A DNA stretch of 6,992 nt, from contig JADJEU010000005.1 in the NCBI GenBank assembly GCA_016709005.1, forward strand, positions 1 to 6,992, in the 5' to 3' direction. A model generated the notes under the pieces. It saw only the letters and a program-made list of their open reading frames with translations, ran no database searches and had not been told where the DNA came from. The DNA comes from Crocinitomicaceae bacterium (GTDB taxonomy: Bacteria > Bacteroidota > Bacteroidia > Flavobacteriales_D > Crocinitomicaceae). Positions 6,163-6,992 of this stretch are shown in pieces (position 1 is the stretch's first letter; each line of letters starts with the position of its first letter). Made by a program: the position numbers and the translations under genes.

Positions 6163-6992
6163 TTATTTCATCCACCCCCCTCTGTCCAAACTCCTATACT
6201 GAATGGCCTCAGCCAAATGATGCGGTTCAATATTTGGAGCATTTTCCAAATCAGCAATTGTTCTGGATACTTTTAAAATTCGTCCATAAGACCGTGCAGA
6301 TAATCCCATTTTATCCATAGCGTTTTTCAGAAGTAGTTGCCCTGCGTCTGAAATGATGCAATACTTTTCCATCAATTGCGGATTAAGTTGTGCGTTGTAA
6401 TAAATCCCACGATATTCTTTTAATCTCACTGCCTGAACTTCACGCGCTGCAATTACTCTTTTTCTGACTTGTTCACTCGATTCTCCTTTTCGCACATCGG
6501 CCAATTCATCAAATTTTACTGCGGGAACTTCAATGTGTAAGTCGATTCGATCCATTAAGGGCCCTGATATTTTTGCAGATATCTTTTCCGACAATTTCAG
6601 GATCCGAATTTGGATCGTTAGCATCGTAAAAATTTCCAGAGGGTGACGGATTCATAGATGCAACAAACATAAATCCCGCAGGATCTCGACCGACATTTTC
6701 GCACGAGAATGGTCACCACACGATCCCCTCCAAAGGTTGACGCATCACTTCTAAAACTTGCCGCTTGTATTCAGGTAATTCATCTAAAAATAAGATGCCA
6801 TTGTGCGCTAAAGAGATTTCACCAGGCTTTGGATTGGAACCGCCTCCAACGAGTGCCACATCTGAAACCGTATGATGCGGAGATCTGAACGGACGCGTCA
6901 TCAACAAACCATTATTTGCACCCACCAATCCTGCAACCGAATGAATTTTCGTAGTCTCCAACGCTTCATCAATTGTCAGCGGTGGAAGAATA
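6163..6992 (-). CDS. comM: ComM/YifB AAA+ ATPase, N-terminus outside the window, frame broken
   Basis: ComM is an AAA+ ring helicase of the Mg-chelatase-like (YifB) family; it promotes branch migration when transformed DNA recombines with the chromosome. The visible part starts at ILPPLTIDEALETTKIHSVAG, just after where the Walker A loop would be. Then come NGLLMTRPFRSPHHTVSDVALVGGG, PGEISLAHNGILFLDE (Walker B) and EVMRQPLE. Several indels occur between about 6610 and 6735, yet the displaced frames spell VVT, KMSVE, PAGFMFVASMNPSPSGNFYDAND and PEIVGK. From ISGPLMDRIDLHIEVP (about 6570) the frame is clean through the C-terminal Mg-chelatase domain (MGLSARSYGRILKVSRTIADLE) to TAA at 6165-6163. 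About 275 residues remain of the usual 510 or so. The indels look like sequencing errors. The gene ends 59 nt before the putative start of the beta-helix gene. Confidence 0.88.

Noticed and set aside
6138..6320. Plus-strand 60-codon open frame over the comM 3' end
   Set aside because: It is antisense to the conserved C-terminal domain of ComM.

Overview
The window looks like chromosomal DNA from a member of the Bacteroidota, most likely a flavobacteria-like lineage. Three things support this: two secreted proteins with type IX secretion (T9SS) C-terminal sorting domains ('VYPNP' start), TAnnTTTG-type promoter elements with no clear Shine-Dalgarno sequences, and AT-rich genes whose visible stops are all TAA. 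No RNA gene, insertion sequence, CRISPR array or phage gene is visible, and I see no clearly new multi-gene system.

Layout. Plus strand: the last codons of grpE (1-61), a whole-length but badly frame-broken dnaJ (89-1220), and a frame-broken T9SS cargo protein (1305-2742). Minus strand, read from the right: the C-terminal half to two thirds of comM/yifB (6992-6163, entering from outside), a large right-handed beta-helix T9SS cargo protein (6103-3717) with one in-frame TGA, and an intact tandem universal stress protein (3555-2746). The plus and minus blocks converge with only 3 nt between the stop codons at 2742 and 2748.

Roles. grpE and dnaJ are the nucleotide-exchange factor and J-protein of the DnaK (Hsp70) system and commonly sit together in this phylum. 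The two T9SS cargos should be exported by the Sec pathway, moved across the outer membrane and held on or released from the surface. The beta-helix one is probably adhesin-like. The Usp protein is a cytoplasmic stress protein. ComM is an AAA+ branch-migration helicase for DNA taken up by transformation. Apart from grpE-dnaJ, the neighbours show no shared pathway.

The most striking property is the distribution of reading-frame damage. It is dense from 1 to about 1950 and again from about 6600 to 6740. The interior from about 1950 to 6050 is clean apart from one TGA. Many lesions are one-base changes in homopolymers, and several compensate each other within tens of bases. This fits uncorrected sequencing error at the ends of a short contig better than natural gene decay, so the broken genes should be read as probably intact in the organism.
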